Made by a program: the position numbers and the translations under genes
The notes under the pieces: generated by a model
Database searches by the model: none
The model's input: only the letters and a program-made list of their open reading frames with translations
Told to the model about the DNA's origin: nothing
Shown: in pieces, positions 38,604 through 46,707 of the stretch
Numbering within the stretch: the first letter of the stretch is position 1
Layout of the letters: each line of letters starts with the position of its first letter
Virus record (IMG/VR): IMGVR_UViG_3300009161_000003
Coordinates: 1 to 64,000 of that record
Origin: a virus
Reading direction: 5' to 3' (one strand)
Length of the DNA stretch: 64,000 nt

Positions 38604-39357
38604 AAATGATGTGACAATAATTTTAGCAACATCAATTGTTCCAGATCATCCAAACACTAAAATGATAGAAGAAACAATACATAGTATTAGAGCACATTTT
38701 CCAGATAATGAAATCATTATGCAAATTGATGGGTTAAGAAAAGAACAGTTGCATAGAAAAAATGATTACGATGAATATAAAAATCGCATACTTTGGAAAT
38801 GTTTACACGAATATAAAAATGTTTTGCCAATTATTTTTGATCAGCATAGCCATCAAACAACCATGATGAGGCAAACAATAAAAGAAATACAAACATCATT
38901 ACTTTTATATGTTGAGGGAGATACACCTCTAACTCCAGATATAGAGATTGATTGGCAAAAATGTTTGGATATGATTGAGTATGGAAAAGCAAATACAATA
39001 AGGTTTCATTTTGAAGCATCTATTCCAGAACCACACAAACATTTAATGTTTAAATTAGAAGATGGATTTTTACAAACTGCTCAATGGAGTCAAAGACCTC
39101 ACTTAACTAAGGCTTCATATTATAGGAATATTATATTACCACCACTTGATGAATGTGCTTTTATTGAAGATAAAACTCATGGGATAATTCAAGATGACAT
39201 TTTACCTTATAATCTTTTTAGTGAAGAAGGATGGGAAAAACACAAACTTTGGATATATCATCCAGAAGGAAACATTAAAAGATCACAGCATTTAGATGGT
39301 CGTCAAGGAACACTTAAATACACAAGTGATGATGAGATTAGAGGATACACTGGATGA
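38596..39357 (+). CDS. GT-A-fold glycosyltransferase-like protein
   Basis: 253 residues: VTIILATSIVPDHPN, then IIMQIDGLR, and LLLYVEGDTPLTPD in the place of the metal-binding DxD. Predicted GT2-like. ATGA overlap with the next gene. Confidence 0.6.
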   Translation: MHKNDVTIILATSIVPDHPNTKMIEETIHSIRAHFPDNEIIMQIDGLRKEQLHRKNDYDEYKNRILWKCLHEYKNVLPIIFDQHSHQTTMMRQTIKEIQTSLLLYVEGDTPLTPDIEIDWQKCLDMIEYGKANTIRFHFEASIPEPHKHLMFKLEDGFLQTAQWSQRPHLTKASYYRNIILPPLDECAFIEDKTHGIIQDDILPYNLFSEEGWEKHKLWIYHPEGNIKRSQHLDGRQGTLKYTSDDEIRGYTG

Positions 39358-40394
39358 CACTTGGAATTATTGCTAGATCTGATAATACTGGACTAGGAAA
39401 TCAAACACGGGAGTTAGTTAAGATGCTTAATCCCGACAAAATTTTATTGATTGACTCAGAACACTTCAATGGTAATGAACAACATCCAGAATGGTATAAG
39501 GATTATAATGTAGTACATACGGAAAGAGGTTTTCCAACTAAGCCAGAAGTAATAGATTTTTTAAGAAACATAGATGTGGTGCTAAGTTGTGAAACTTTCT
39601 ATAGACAAGATTTTTTACATTATGCCAAACGAAGAGGCATTAAAACAATCTTGCAATATAATTTTGAATTCTTACTTAACATGTCTAATCCAGAAGCAGA
39701 ACTTCCAGATGTTTTACTTGCTCCAAGTTTATGGAACATAGAGCAAATAGAAAAAATGGTTGATGGAAGATGTAAAGTAATTCACCTCCCACCACCAACC
39801 GATACAACCTTATTTGAAAATGTTAGACAAAATAATATGTCAAAAGATCATAATAGATTGTTGCACGTTGGTGGAAAGTTTGCAGCAAAAGATAGAAATG
39901 GAACTCAAACTGTTTTGCAAATGCTTAAGTATTCAAAGGCAAGTTATGAGTTAGTAATTACAACACAAAAGTTTCCAGAATTAGATTTAAAAGATTCAAG
40001 AGTTACCGTTAATAACAGTAATCCAGAAAATAGGGAAGAACTTTATAATGGGTTTGATGCTATGCTTTTGCCAAGAAGGTATGCTGGTTTATGTCTTCCA
40101 ATGAATGAGGCATTGATTAGTGGACTCCCAGTATTTATGACGGACATATCTCCAAACAATTTAATTCTTCCTAAAGAATGGTTAGTAAGATCTGAACACA
40201 TTAATAGTTTTCAAGCCAAATCGTTAGTAGATGTATATGATGGAAATCCAGAACATTTAGCAGCCATTGTTGATGAGTATATGGATAATAAAGATAAGCG
40301 TGAAATGAAAGATTCTGCATTACAAATAGGATTAAATCATTTTGCTAAAAATAATCTAAAGGATAATTATTTAGATCTTATCGCTCATATGTAG
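39354..40394 (+). CDS. Glycosyltransferase (GT4-like)
   Basis: 346 residues: TGLGNQTRELVKML near the start (glycine-rich acceptor loop), LLHVGGKFAAKDRNGTQ in the C-terminal Rossmann domain, and GLCLPMNEALISGLPVFMTD as the E-x7-E-like donor region. Ends 17 nt inside the convergent 40378-41067 gene. Confidence 0.75.
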   Translation: MTLGIIARSDNTGLGNQTRELVKMLNPDKILLIDSEHFNGNEQHPEWYKDYNVVHTERGFPTKPEVIDFLRNIDVVLSCETFYRQDFLHYAKRRGIKTILQYNFEFLLNMSNPEAELPDVLLAPSLWNIEQIEKMVDGRCKVIHLPPPTDTTLFENVRQNNMSKDHNRLLHVGGKFAAKDRNGTQTVLQMLKYSKASYELVITTQKFPELDLKDSRVTVNNSNPENREELYNGFDAMLLPRRYAGLCLPMNEALISGLPVFMTDISPNNLILPKEWLVRSEHINSFQAKSLVDVYDGNPEHLAAIVDEYMDNKDKREMKDSALQIGLNHFAKNNLKDNYLDLIAHM

Positions 40395-41067
40395 ATTTTT
40401 CTGAAAAGTTTGTAGTTAAAAAATCTAACAAAAACATAAAAGAAGTATCTGCGCTAGACAAATAAGGAATTTCTTTTTTGTCTTGGTTATAAGATAATGC
40501 AACTAATGCCCCACTTTTATGAACCTTTACATCTTTTACTGTTTCTCCACCAATGTTAAATGTATTTCCATACTTTGATCTCCAAAGTGTTGAATAATTT
40601 TCTTCAAGAATAGTTATTAGTTTGCTTTTTTTCATTGGCATTGGTACGTGAAGTTCATAACTAATAGGATTTAATATATCTCTTCTTTGTAAATAAGCAT
40701 ACGTTGTTCCTAGTCTATTTAAATAAGTAGATCTAATCCCCAGATTATGATACTGATTTATTTGATCTTCAAGTAATCCGTTGTTGTATATTTCTACTTC
40801 ATCTATTTTGTTTGTAATATAGAAATCATCATTCATTAATATAAAGTCTTCAGGTATTTCTTCAGAAGCACAGGCAGCCCTAAGATTATTAAGTGCATTT
40901 TGATATTTATGTTGATCTTGTAATACTGAAATATGATTGCCAACATACCAGTCTGGTTTTCCACCAACTACCCAAATTTTTGGATCATTAGTATTTTTTA
41001 CAACAGATCTAATTGAGTATCTAAGTTCTTCGTTTTCACCATCTTTACATATGTATACAAAATTCAT
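40378..41067 (-). CDS. Glycosyltransferase-like protein (NDDFYI)
   Basis: 229 residues. MNFVYICKDGENEELRYSIR and FILMNDDFYITNKID resemble nucleotide-sugar or Stealth-type phosphotransferases with an NDD metal motif. Convergent with the cluster. Specific chemistry unknown. Confidence 0.6.
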   Translation of the reverse strand: MNFVYICKDGENEELRYSIRSVVKNTNDPKIWVVGGKPDWYVGNHISVLQDQHKYQNALNNLRAACASEEIPEDFILMNDDFYITNKIDEVEIYNNGLLEDQINQYHNLGIRSTYLNRLGTTYAYLQRRDILNPISYELHVPMPMKKSKLITILEENYSTLWRSKYGNTFNIGGETVKDVKVHKSGALVALSYNQDKKEIPYLSSADTSFMFLLDFLTTNFSEKSTYER

Positions 41068-41082
41068 AAATTCCCTTTATAT

Positions 41083-41114
41083 AAAAAAATAGGGACAGAC
41101 GTATCTATCCCTAT
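41083..41114 (-). terminator. Intrinsic terminator of the leftward unit
   Basis: On minus: ATAGGGA, 12-base loop, TCCCTAT, then TTTTTT. Ends the 41406-41128 transcript. Confidence 0.85.
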
Positions 41115-41127
41115 CTATTAAGTATAA

Positions 41128-41406
41128 TTACTTTGCTACTTTTTTAGCAACTTTCTTTTTTGCTGCCTTTTTAACTGGCTTAATATTCTTAAGCGCAGCC
41201 TCTACATCTTTTGCAACTGCATCAAACTTACCAAAAGATTTGTCTTTTGGATTGGCTGCACGAAGTGCAACTGGAACTAATGCTGCCACAAGTGCTGCCC
41301 ACATATCTTTAGGATCTGTAATTCCAGCGGTATACAAGGCAATTACGCCTGCAAGAACTGAACGACCATAACTTGAAAGCATTGCTTTTAATTGTACGTT
41401 ATTCAT
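41128..41406 (-). CDS. Small membrane protein with lysine-alanine tail
   Basis: 92 residues. One or two transmembrane segments (GRSVLAGVIALYTAG and WAALVAALVPVALRA), then a basic tail ending KKAAKKKVAKKVAK. The CHAP endolysin at 46072 has the same kind of tail, PPAAKKVAKKAAK. Holin-like size and topology. TATAAT and GAGGTGATT ribosome binding site upstream, terminator downstream. Confidence 0.6.
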   Translation of the reverse strand: MNNVQLKAMLSSYGRSVLAGVIALYTAGITDPKDMWAALVAALVPVALRAANPKDKSFGKFDAVAKDVEAALKNIKPVKKAAKKKVAKKVAK

Positions 41407-41455
41407 TTAATCACCTCTTCCATATACTATTATAGCGTATATTACTATAAATTTT

Positions 41456-41845
41456 TTATTTTTGCTCAACTATAGGCTTGAGTTTTTCTAAGATAAATTT
41501 TAATTTTGCATCTGAGTATAAGTCTGCCAACTTTGGCTGTTCAATTTGTTGCTCACAATATAAGATAATATCATTAACAATAGCCATTGTTTCTTCAATA
41601 TAGTTAAAGGCCACATCTCTAGAATCTGATAAAAATTTAATAAAGTTTTCTTGGGTTTCATCTGTTTCATTTTTAATTAAATCTAATTGATCTTTTAAGG
41701 TTTCAGAAAAAGCCTTTAATATTCTTTGATCAAGAACAAATTGTTTTAATAATGTTTTTAATGTATACACCTTATAGGACAAGGATACAATAACACACAT
41801 GCTTAAAAATAATCCAGTAAACGTAATTAAATTAAAGAACTGCAT
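41456..41845 (-). CDS. Membrane-anchored coiled-coil protein
   Basis: 129 residues: N-terminal helix (FFNLITFTGLFLSMCVIVSL) and a long polar coiled coil. Overlaps 41832-42335 by 14 nt. Possible spanin- or holin-accessory topology; unknown. Confidence 0.55.
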   Translation of the reverse strand: MQFFNLITFTGLFLSMCVIVSLSYKVYTLKTLLKQFVLDQRILKAFSETLKDQLDLIKNETDETQENFIKFLSDSRDVAFNYIEETMAIVNDIILYCEQQIEQPKLADLYSDAKLKFILEKLKPIVEQK

Positions 41846-42335
41846 CTAATAACTCATTTCTTTGTGCGTGTGTTGGCCAATAGTAATTGCATTTTTCACA
41901 ACATGGTTCATTATATAAACTAATTGTTGCATACTGATACTTGTTATAAAAAATAGGATCTTTTTTAAATAGATTGGCCTTATGGGTTGTTGTAATACGC
42001 ATTACTTCATTATCGTTAGACCAGAACATTGGTGGAGTCTTTCCCCATCTACCCGAACATTTTTCTTTAAGATCATTAAGGTTGTTCTCATTGTTTATTG
42101 TTTTGATACCGCGAACCTTAGCCTCTTTTATCATATGCTGTATATAGGACCACAACCCCGTCTCATAGCCCTTCCACATAAGCACGGCAGGGTGATTACG
42201 CCATGCTCCAGATGGTGACTCTCCTGACAACACCTTGAGTATTTGATACCCCTCAAGGATCTGTTTGTTAAGTCTTTTATTGTCTAAAGATTTTGCGGTA
42301 TATGAAATGTCACTGGACGGCAAAAATGTTTGCAT
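41832..42335 (-). CDS. Pyrimidine dimer DNA glycosylase-like protein
   Basis: 167 residues. MQTFLPSSDISYTAKSLDNK, RLNKQILEGYQIL and AWRNHPAVLMWKGYETGLW match the Pyr_excise (T4 endonuclease V-like) family, in which Thr2 after Met removal or nearby residues act on UV dimers; here residue 2 is Gln, as in a divergent clade. CCEKCNYYW near the end is an added Cys motif. TGATG overlap upstream. Confidence 0.7.
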   Translation of the reverse strand: MQTFLPSSDISYTAKSLDNKRLNKQILEGYQILKVLSGESPSGAWRNHPAVLMWKGYETGLWSYIQHMIKEAKVRGIKTINNENNLNDLKEKCSGRWGKTPPMFWSNDNEVMRITTTHKANLFKKDPIFYNKYQYATISLYNEPCCEKCNYYWPTHAQRNELLDAVL

Positions 42336-42442
42336 CAAACAACCTTAAGAGTATTGCAACGAGTACAGCCAACATATGTATTTCCAGTAAATGGACATGC
42401 TCCAGCATCTACAAAGACATGCCCTTTAATCTTACAAATCAA
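42335..42442 (-). CDS. DUF1660-like 35-residue zinc protein
   Basis: From a TTG start: (M)ICKIKGHVFVDAGACPFTGN then VGCTRCNTLKVV. The C-K-x-x-GH...CPxTG-x-x-Y-x-x-C-x-R-C layout is typical of the DUF1660 phage family. Overlaps the next gene. Start codon uncertain. Confidence 0.55.
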   Translation of the reverse strand: MICKIKGHVFVDAGACPFTGNTYVGCTRCNTLKVV

Positions 42443-42447
42443 TATTT

Positions 42448-42684
42448 TTATAATGGTTTGCCACCCGTCCTAACTAACATAACTATAGCCCCATTTTCTT
42501 CTAAGGCTTTTTTAACCCTTACCATATATTCTACAGCAACTCTTTTATCTCTGTCAAATAAATTCATAAAACTTTTTTCATCTGCCCTTACTGTAATGAA
42601 ATGCTCATTATCAATAATGTCTACACCAAATCCTTGTGGAGGAGTAAGGGATCTAACTGCTCGCTTCATTGCATCTGTATACAT
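42448..42684 (-). CDS. Conserved small phage protein
   Basis: 78 residues, MYTDAMKRAVRSLTPPQGFG; the second half (VAVEYMVRVKKALEENGAIV) is conserved in many actinobacteriophages. SD GAGGT. Unknown. Confidence 0.6.
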   Translation of the reverse strand: MYTDAMKRAVRSLTPPQGFGVDIIDNEHFITVRADEKSFMNLFDRDKRVAVEYMVRVKKALEENGAIVMLVRTGGKPL

Positions 42685-42685
42685 T

Positions 42686-42967
42686 TTACCTCATTGTCAA
42701 ATTCTGCCATATTTCAGACCATTTAGATTTTGTTTTATGACTATTAAACTCTCTAGATATTTTACCTTTGTCTAAATAAATACCGCCCCAAATTCCATAT
42801 TCTTTCTGTGATACACCTACAGCAAAACATGTTGCTGCGACTGGACACTTTAGGCAAACACTGTCAACACCATGACGAATATCTGGAGTTTCTTCATATT
42901 TATCAAAAAATAGATTTGTATCAAAGTCTTTACAAGCAGCACTTTCTTTCCATAAGTGTTTATTCAT
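42686..42967 (-). CDS. WhiB-family iron-sulphur transcription factor
   Basis: 93 residues. AACKDFD supplies the first Cys and CLKCPVAATC the C-x2-C-x5-C triad that holds the 4Fe-4S cluster; GIWGGIYLDKGK is the G(V/I)WGG turn that contacts sigma factor. WhiB proteins are restricted to Actinobacteria and their phages, so this marks the host group. Predicted to tune host or late phage transcription. Confidence 0.92.
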   Translation of the reverse strand: MNKHLWKESAACKDFDTNLFFDKYEETPDIRHGVDSVCLKCPVAATCFAVGVSQKEYGIWGGIYLDKGKISREFNSHKTKSKWSEIWQNLTMR

Positions 42968-43175
42968 GCTGTTTGTACTTATCTGGCATAGTCCAGCCGT
43001 TACGGTTTGCTACATATCTTTTTTGAATATTCCATTTATTATTTTTATATACTCCGTTTTTTTCAAAGGCAGCAGAATCTAATGGAGTTAGTTCAAGAAC
43101 ATCCCAACCATCCCAAGACAACTTGCTATTCATGGAAACAATTGATTCCATTTGTTTTAAATTATTTACAATCAT
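42960..43175 (-). CDS. Conserved actinophage protein
   Basis: 71 residues: SWDGWDVLELTPLDSAAFEK then a GVYKNNKW-x(5)-RYVANRNGW segment common in actinophage genes near whiB. Overlaps whiB by 8 nt. Unknown. Confidence 0.65.
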   Translation of the reverse strand: MIVNNLKQMESIVSMNSKLSWDGWDVLELTPLDSAAFEKNGVYKNNKWNIQKRYVANRNGWTMPDKYKQHE

Positions 43176-43184
43176 TATTACTCC

Positions 43185-43535
43185 TTAGTATTGGAATGTT
43201 CCAAATTCAAAATCTTGCTCTTGTGCAAGTCTTGCTATATTTGATAGTGCTTGGTTTGGTTTTGATAGATAGGAAAAGTAATCAATTTCATGTAAGTTTT
43301 CTTCGACCCATGTATAATGAACCTTGATAAACTTAACTTTGATTCCTCTAGCCTTTAGATTTCTTTCTGAAACATTGCAAAACTCAGAAGCAAAATCATT
43401 TACATTTGATGGTCCTAATGAATATACAATAAACTCATGATCAGTTTCTTTTAAACCAGACATCATTACACCCATAGAACGAAGGAAAACAGAATACTCA
43501 TCGAACTCATTGGTTCCCTGTACTACGACCTTCAT
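43185..43535 (-). CDS. Rossmann-like phage protein
   Basis: 116 residues from MKVVVQGTNEFDEYSVFLRS; this start has GGAAAAAG upstream. G-T-N-E-F-D resembles SLOG/DUF2493-type nucleotide-binding starts. Overlaps the upstream gene. Confidence 0.55.
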   Translation of the reverse strand: MKVVVQGTNEFDEYSVFLRSMGVMMSGLKETDHEFIVYSLGPSNVNDFASEFCNVSERNLKARGIKVKFIKVHYTWVEENLHEIDYFSYLSKPNQALSNIARLAQEQDFEFGTFQY

Positions 43536-43920
43536 TTCTTTTTCCATTCTTTAGGTGATCTAATATATCTAACATCTTTGCTACTTCTTTATTGTCCATA
43601 TTTGTAAAATCAATTGGTTTTGCATTTTCCCTATCGACTTCGCCTTCTTCTACATTTGCTTGATAAAACACATTATTGTTTACCCAGTAAGCAGTTGGGC
43701 CAACAACTAAAACACGAAAGGTATTTTTTTCTTTCAGTTTTGTAGTTTGAGATACACGTTTTATCTCTATACCTTCTGGCAAAAGGTTAGAAATAATACT
43801 GTGAATCCTAGTCTGACTATATTTAATTTTTGGTAAAACTTTTTTTTCTTGTTTCTTTACTGTATAAAGTATAGCCCAAATGCCATAAATTGTCAACAAT
43901 AAAAGAACAATTTGATTCAT
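43507..43920 (-). CDS. Membrane-anchored protein, leaderless
   Basis: 137 residues: transmembrane helix 3-20, then a basic region with IKYSQTRIHSIISNLLPEG, and a beta domain (FRVLVVGPTAYWVNNN). TACAAT (43927-43932 on minus) lies 6 nt before ATG. Topology like known actinophage membrane proteins; unknown. Confidence 0.6.
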   Translation of the reverse strand: MNQIVLLLLTIYGIWAILYTVKKQEKKVLPKIKYSQTRIHSIISNLLPEGIEIKRVSQTTKLKEKNTFRVLVVGPTAYWVNNNVFYQANVEEGEVDRENAKPIDFTNMDNKEVAKMLDILDHLKNGKRNEGRSTGNQ

Positions 43921-43932
43921 GTATCTATTGTA

Positions 43933-44259
43933 TCACTGTTGCGATAAAATTCTTTTGATTTCATTCAAAACTGTTTTATAAATATCGTCCAACCAAGAAA
44001 TAGCGTTTTCATCAAAAGCCTTTTCTGTTAGTCCAACATCTGGATTATCTTGCAATAAATCAATTATTAAAAATCCTTGTTCCCATAAAAACATTACCTC
44101 ACGGTTTAATTGTGTTTGATGTATATCAAATAGATCTGGATTAATGTCTTTTAGTTTGTCGGTAAAGTTATAAATGGCTTCACCTTCTTCATTTAAACCA
44201 GCATATTCAATTGCACCTTGTTCAATCAAATCTATAAACATAAAGTCTTCTTCTTTCAT
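43933..44259 (-). CDS. Conserved actinophage acidic protein
   Basis: 108 residues: MFIDLIEQGAIEYAGLNEEG then FTDKLKDINPDLF; recognisable from many actinophages (winged-helix-like spacing). Unknown; SD GAAG within the start region. Confidence 0.6.
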   Translation of the reverse strand: MKEEDFMFIDLIEQGAIEYAGLNEEGEAIYNFTDKLKDINPDLFDIHQTQLNREVMFLWEQGFLIIDLLQDNPDVGLTEKAFDENAISWLDDIYKTVLNEIKRILSQQ

Positions 44260-44261
44260 TT

Positions 44262-44837
44262 TTACTCCCTGTAGTCAATGTTAAGAATACATCTAATTTG
44301 TGATTCTTTTGGTGATGTAGATGAATGGTAATATCTACCGTCAAATTTTATTGCAGTACCCATTTTGGGTTCTACAGAATGTAAAACTGGTAAATCTTTA
44401 GGATTGGAAATATCATCTCCAAATTTTTTATCAAAGATGACAGTGTTTCCATCTGCAGAATTAAAGTAATACAGGAACACATTATGGGGAATTGCATTAT
44501 CAACATGTGGATAATTGTAGTTATCATAATCAGACTTAGTTAAGATATTTATCCTAGCCCTAATTACGGTTTTAGGTTTGATATTATGCTTGTCACAAAA
44601 TTTATTAAATACATATTGATATTCATTATTATTTAAATCTTGCACAACTTGAAATGTATTATAGGAATCAGATGTTGCTAGTACTAATGACTTTGGCAGT
44701 TTTTCTCTTTGCCCTGGAATATTCATTATTTCTAGGGCTCTCCAAACTTTCCAGTTTGGTTGATAGTTTGAAAAAATTTGATTAGCAAAATCAACCTGTT
44801 CTTCGTATGTTAAAAAATTGTCATCTTGAATGAACAT
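44262..44837 (-). CDS. Fe(II)/2OG oxygenase
   Basis: 191 residues. YPHVDNAIPH gives HxD, YYHSSTSP the distal His and QIRCILNIDY the Arg; NVFLYYFNSADGNTVIF is the core. It belongs to the T4/cyanophage-type 2OG family distinct from the 27-kb copies. Overlaps the next gene as TAATG-like (shared base 44837). Confidence 0.75.
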   Translation of the reverse strand: MFIQDDNFLTYEEQVDFANQIFSNYQPNWKVWRALEIMNIPGQREKLPKSLVLATSDSYNTFQVVQDLNNNEYQYVFNKFCDKHNIKPKTVIRARINILTKSDYDNYNYPHVDNAIPHNVFLYYFNSADGNTVIFDKKFGDDISNPKDLPVLHSVEPKMGTAIKFDGRYYHSSTSPKESQIRCILNIDYRE

Positions 44838-45091
44838 TACTGATACGATTCGCCTTGTAGCCTATTTTCAACAAGTCTTTCTCTTTCGTCGAGGAAAGAG
44901 TAGGCATATGCCAACATCTTTTCTTTTCCAACTGGGTCATTCATAATTTTATTATAATGATGGCTGCAAAACATTAGTTCGCCATTTACTCCAGTTACAG
45001 ACACATATGCCTGTGCTGGACAAGAATCACACCTATCTAAGGGTGTAAGAAGCCATTTGCGTTCAGCGGTTTGCTCAATCATTCTATTCAT
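44837..45091 (-). CDS. CxxC/CxxH zinc protein (DUF7455-like)
   Basis: 84 residues from MNRMIEQTAERKWLLTPLDR. CDSCPAQAYVSVTGVNG and FCSHHYNKI make one CxxC...CxxH zinc site, as in the DUF7455 family of Actinobacteria. SD AAGAAGG, TATAAT directly before the ATG. Confidence 0.7.
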   Translation of the reverse strand: MNRMIEQTAERKWLLTPLDRCDSCPAQAYVSVTGVNGELMFCSHHYNKIMNDPVGKEKMLAYAYSFLDERERLVENRLQGESYQ

Positions 45092-45092
45092 A

Positions 45093-45278
45093 TTATACCT
45101 TCTTATTGTCGGTGGAGTAAAAACCCTTACTATTAAATTGTACACCAAATGGAGTGTATTGTCTAGTTAGGACACCGTTGCATTTTTCACAAAAATATTT
45201 AGGCTCATCTTCTAAGATAGATCTTTCTTTAGTAAAGTTTATTGCACAAGGATAACATAGGTATTCATATTTTGGCAT
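45093..45278 (-). CDS. FmdB-like zinc ribbon protein
   Basis: 61 residues. MPKYEYLCYPCAINF, the second pair CEKCNG and the ending PFGVQFNSKGFYSTDNKK match the FmdB putative regulatory protein family closely. Single zinc ribbon. Confidence 0.85.
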   Translation of the reverse strand: MPKYEYLCYPCAINFTKERSILEDEPKYFCEKCNGVLTRQYTPFGVQFNSKGFYSTDNKKV

Positions 45279-45287
45279 AATTTAATC

Positions 45288-45929
45288 CTAAAGTGATGTT
45301 ATTGTTATTTTTAGTTTAGGGCATTTAATAGATTTAATTGCCAAAAATTCTTTTTCATCTACAGAAAGTGACCATCTAATTTTAATTGAGACCCAATTTG
45401 AAATATATTGACATTTATATTTTTCATTTGTTGGCAGCCAATCTGCTGGATCTTGATCGCTTTTAGATCTATTTGATGAACCAGTTACCGCAATTAAATG
45501 TCTTGGGTCTGTTTGATCATTTGCATATAGTTCACGTTTTTTATCATCCCATGCAGAGGCTCCAGAATCCCAGGCTTCTGCAAGTGGAACCATATGGTCT
45601 ACATCTAATTTTCCAGCATCAGTTACTTTTACACTGTCATAAATACTAAACCATTCTCCGCCTTTAATTACACAGCCTTTTTCAACAACTGGTTTAATAA
45701 TTGCTTCTGAAATGATTACTGCTTTTCGTGAGTCGCATCCATTACCAACACCAACCCAGTGCTTAAACTTGGTCCTTACGTAGCCTGTACGATCTTCTGG
45801 GGCCACCTTTAAGGAATTTACTGCCTGATCTATAGAGTTATAGGAAATAGTCTTGCTAGGCAAAGCGTAGGCAGTATTTGTAAAGATAAAACTAATTAGT
45901 AATAAGGCTAAGACCATTTTTGATTTCAT
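45288..45929 (-). CDS. Secreted HNH nuclease (DUF1524-like)
   Basis: 213 residues. Signal peptide 1-22 (ending AYA), then a GmrSD-C/DUF1524-type HNH core: DVDHMVPLAEAWDSGASAWD, DQTDPRHLIAVTGSSNRSKS and DPADWLP. Similar secreted nucleases are common in actinobacteria. Export suggests attack on extracellular or incoming DNA, for example of competing phage, rather than on host DNA. Confidence 0.85.
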   Translation of the reverse strand: MKSKMVLALLLISFIFTNTAYALPSKTISYNSIDQAVNSLKVAPEDRTGYVRTKFKHWVGVGNGCDSRKAVIISEAIIKPVVEKGCVIKGGEWFSIYDSVKVTDAGKLDVDHMVPLAEAWDSGASAWDDKKRELYANDQTDPRHLIAVTGSSNRSKSDQDPADWLPTNEKYKCQYISNWVSIKIRWSLSVDEKEFLAIKSIKCPKLKITITSL

Positions 45930-46072
45930 TTTTTTCCTTTTGTTTTAATTGGCTCTCCAGTAATTCTGTCTTTTCTATATCGTTCAGTGCCGTCTTTATT
46001 TAAAGCAACGATATTTCCATCACGCAGAATCATATGGTTAAAACCAATTTTAGTCTTAGCCTTGAATGACAT
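45926..46072 (-). CDS. 48-residue basic protein
   Basis: MSFKAKTKIGFNHMILRDGN... lysine-rich C-terminus. TAATG overlap with the endolysin stop and ATGA overlap with the HNH start, so it links the two by coupled translation. Confidence 0.6.
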   Translation of the reverse strand: MSFKAKTKIGFNHMILRDGNIVALNKDGTERYRKDRITGEPIKTKGKK

Positions 46073-46659
46073 TATTTTGCTGCCTTCTTTGCTACCTTTT
46101 TTGCTGCTGGTGGTGCTAATTTTACTTCAAGAGGAGTTGCTTCTTCACCTTTATAAATTGGACGACCCCAACCAACAATAGTGTTTACTAATTTTTTTCC
46201 ATTATCTTTTACATATGCCCGTGTTTTTTCAGCACACATCCCACCATTACGCTGATCTCCCTTAGCAGATCCAGCAGTATTTCCTTCAACGGTTTGAATG
46301 GTTCCGTCTCCATTGTTTTTAATACATAGACCTACGTGTGAAATTCGGTTAACGCCATCCTCTGGGAAGTCAAAATAAATCCAATCTCCAGGTGTTGGGT
46401 CATCATTACGAGCATCTGCCCATCGTTTATTTTTCTTAAACCAATCTGATGCTTCTACTGTTGAAGCAGATTTTGGATATTTCTTTGGATCTAGTCCTGA
46501 TGTAAATGCAGACCAAGAAACAAAAGACTGGCACCAAGGAAGAAAATTTGCACCTGTCCATTTGCCATACTTTGTTTCATTATCTTTTGGACCTTCAATA
46601 GTCCCTACTTCTTTCTTGGCGATTTCAATGATCGCTTCTACTGTGCCTTTTTCTGCCAT
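46072..46659 (-). CDS. CHAP-domain endolysin
   Basis: 195 residues. PWCQSFVSWSAFTSG holds the catalytic Cys, PGDWIYFDFP and RISHVGLCIKN the catalytic His, and VEGNTAG the last motif of CHAP amidases/peptidases. No cell-wall binding repeat; instead the tail PPAAKKVAKKAAK matches that of 41128-41406 and may bind anionic wall polymer. SD AAAGGAG and TATAAT upstream. Confidence 0.85.
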   Translation of the reverse strand: MAEKGTVEAIIEIAKKEVGTIEGPKDNETKYGKWTGANFLPWCQSFVSWSAFTSGLDPKKYPKSASTVEASDWFKKNKRWADARNDDPTPGDWIYFDFPEDGVNRISHVGLCIKNNGDGTIQTVEGNTAGSAKGDQRNGGMCAEKTRAYVKDNGKKLVNTIVGWGRPIYKGEEATPLEVKLAPPAAKKVAKKAAK

Positions 46660-46707
46660 TTTATTCTCCTTTGTTTGTGTTATATATTATATCATTAATC
46701 TGCATAT

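Noticed and set aside
41832-42335. Classic T4 endonuclease V with catalytic Thr2
   Set aside because: Residue after Met is Gln, so only membership of the wider family is claimed.
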